64,000 nt of DNA from contig NZ_SSSN01000002.1 in assembly GCF_004801905.1 (NCBI RefSeq), forward strand, positions 233,442 to 297,441. The letters are read 5' to 3'. The stretch comes from Orlajensenia flava (GTDB taxonomy: Bacteria > Actinomycetota > Actinomycetes > Actinomycetales > Microbacteriaceae). Both the position numbers and the translations under genes were made by a program. Positions 63,837-64,000 of this stretch are shown here, one piece after another (within the stretch, counting starts at the first letter, position 1; every line of letters starts with the position of its first letter). The notes under the pieces are model-generated. The model worked only from the letters and a program-made list of their open reading frames with translations, did no database searches and was not told the origin of the DNA.

Positions 63837-63867
63837 ACGCCTGTTGAGTTCTGATGCATTCAGGCGT
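63837..63867. promoter_or_regulatory. 7-bp inverted repeat in the last gene's upstream region
   Basis: ACGCCTG (63837-63843) and CAGGCGT (63861-63867) are perfect inverted copies 17 bases apart, within a locally AT-richer stretch (TTTATAAACG just upstream). It could be a hairpin or a repressor site for the gene starting at 63922. Evidence is limited to symmetry. Confidence 0.3.
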
Positions 63868-63921
63868 AACGTCGCATCGTCGCTCAGGCATACGCGTGAG
63901 CGGGAGATGCGAGGAGCTCGA

Positions 63922-64000
63922 CATGAGCGAAGTCCACAAGATCTACACACCGTCCAGCCCGCTGCCCGCCGGCAGGACGGGCCTGCTCACGCCGTTCGAG
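63922..64000 (+). CDS. Start of a protein gene, cut by window edge
   Basis: The first 26 codons read MSEVHKIYTPSSPLP followed by AGRTGLLTPFE. AGGAG six bases before ATG supports it as a real start. The fragment is too short for family assignment. The leader of about 120 bases holds the inverted repeat at 63837-63867. Confidence 0.6.

Overview
The window is a dense, high-G+C actinobacterial chromosome segment. I infer family Microbacteriaceae (Micrococcales) from codon use, the heavy use of the word GGATGC/GCATCC, many leaderless starts and gene order; this is not proven by any marker gene here. No phage, insertion sequence, integron, CRISPR array or rRNA gene was seen. Almost everything is single-copy core or conserved actinobacterial content, and no intergenic gap exceeds about 300 bases without a gene or RNA.

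Layout. (1) 1-4.5 kb: glycine cleavage operon gcvT-gcvH-gcvP, with the end of a glycine riboswitch at the left edge. (2) 4.6-5.8 kb: a small uncertain membrane ORF convergent with a CPBP membrane protease. (3) 6.0-11.5 kb: a peptide ABC transporter (lipoprotein SBP, two permeases, one fused double ATPase), followed by a terminator. (4) 11.6-14 kb: typA and a small lipoprotein. (5) 14-17.6 kb: the efeUOB iron uptake operon on the minus strand, under an IdeR/DtxR-type iron box. (6) 17.6-24.6 kb: a membrane protein, a 7Fe ferredoxin, dapC, citrate synthase, a GNAT enzyme, a small membrane protein and a penicillin-acylase-family hydrolase. (7) 24.7-29.6 kb: divergent dapD/dapE, a PIG-V-like membrane glycosyltransferase, the DUF3117 miniprotein, an O-methyltransferase and tatB. 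(8) 29.7-32.6 kb: a coupled MFS carrier and a PLP lyase/decarboxylase. (9) 32.7-36.7 kb: a minus-strand operon MgtE-N/CBS protein, DUF1003, Mrp ATPase and a lipoprotein. (10) 36.8-42.9 kb: a ThDP enzyme, a general-stress-type membrane protein, aminopeptidase P, an EEP hydrolase and a PHP phosphoesterase. (11) 42.9-63.6 kb: a DEAD helicase, a ferritin-like protein, DUF3107, the DNA-end-processing motor adnA-adnB, an APH-like kinase, nudC, uvrD2, an orphan cyclodehydratase-like protein, a DUF2342 protease-like protein, a PDZ-Lon(S16) protein, a UPF0182 membrane protein and a methyltransferase. (12) The right edge has an initiator tRNA-fMet, a 17-bp hairpin and the first 26 codons of another gene.

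From memory, blocks 6-9 resemble the Rv1177-Rv1232c neighbourhood and block 11 the Rv3211-Rv3193c neighbourhood of Mycobacterium tuberculosis. This suggests an old actinobacterial gene order and supports several assignments.

Functional themes are one-carbon/glycine catabolism under riboswitch control, iron uptake under iron-dependent repression, the succinylase branch of lysine/diaminopimelate synthesis (dapC, dapD, dapE), and double-strand-break processing (AdnAB, UvrD2). I did not find a clear-cut new defence or biosynthetic system. The observations most worth following are the recurrent -10-at-the-start-codon (leaderless) architecture, the GGATGC word, the degenerate iron-sulfur cysteine set in AdnA, two long convergent gene overlaps, the orphan cyclodehydratase-like gene, and the MFS/PLP-enzyme pair behind a palindromic site.
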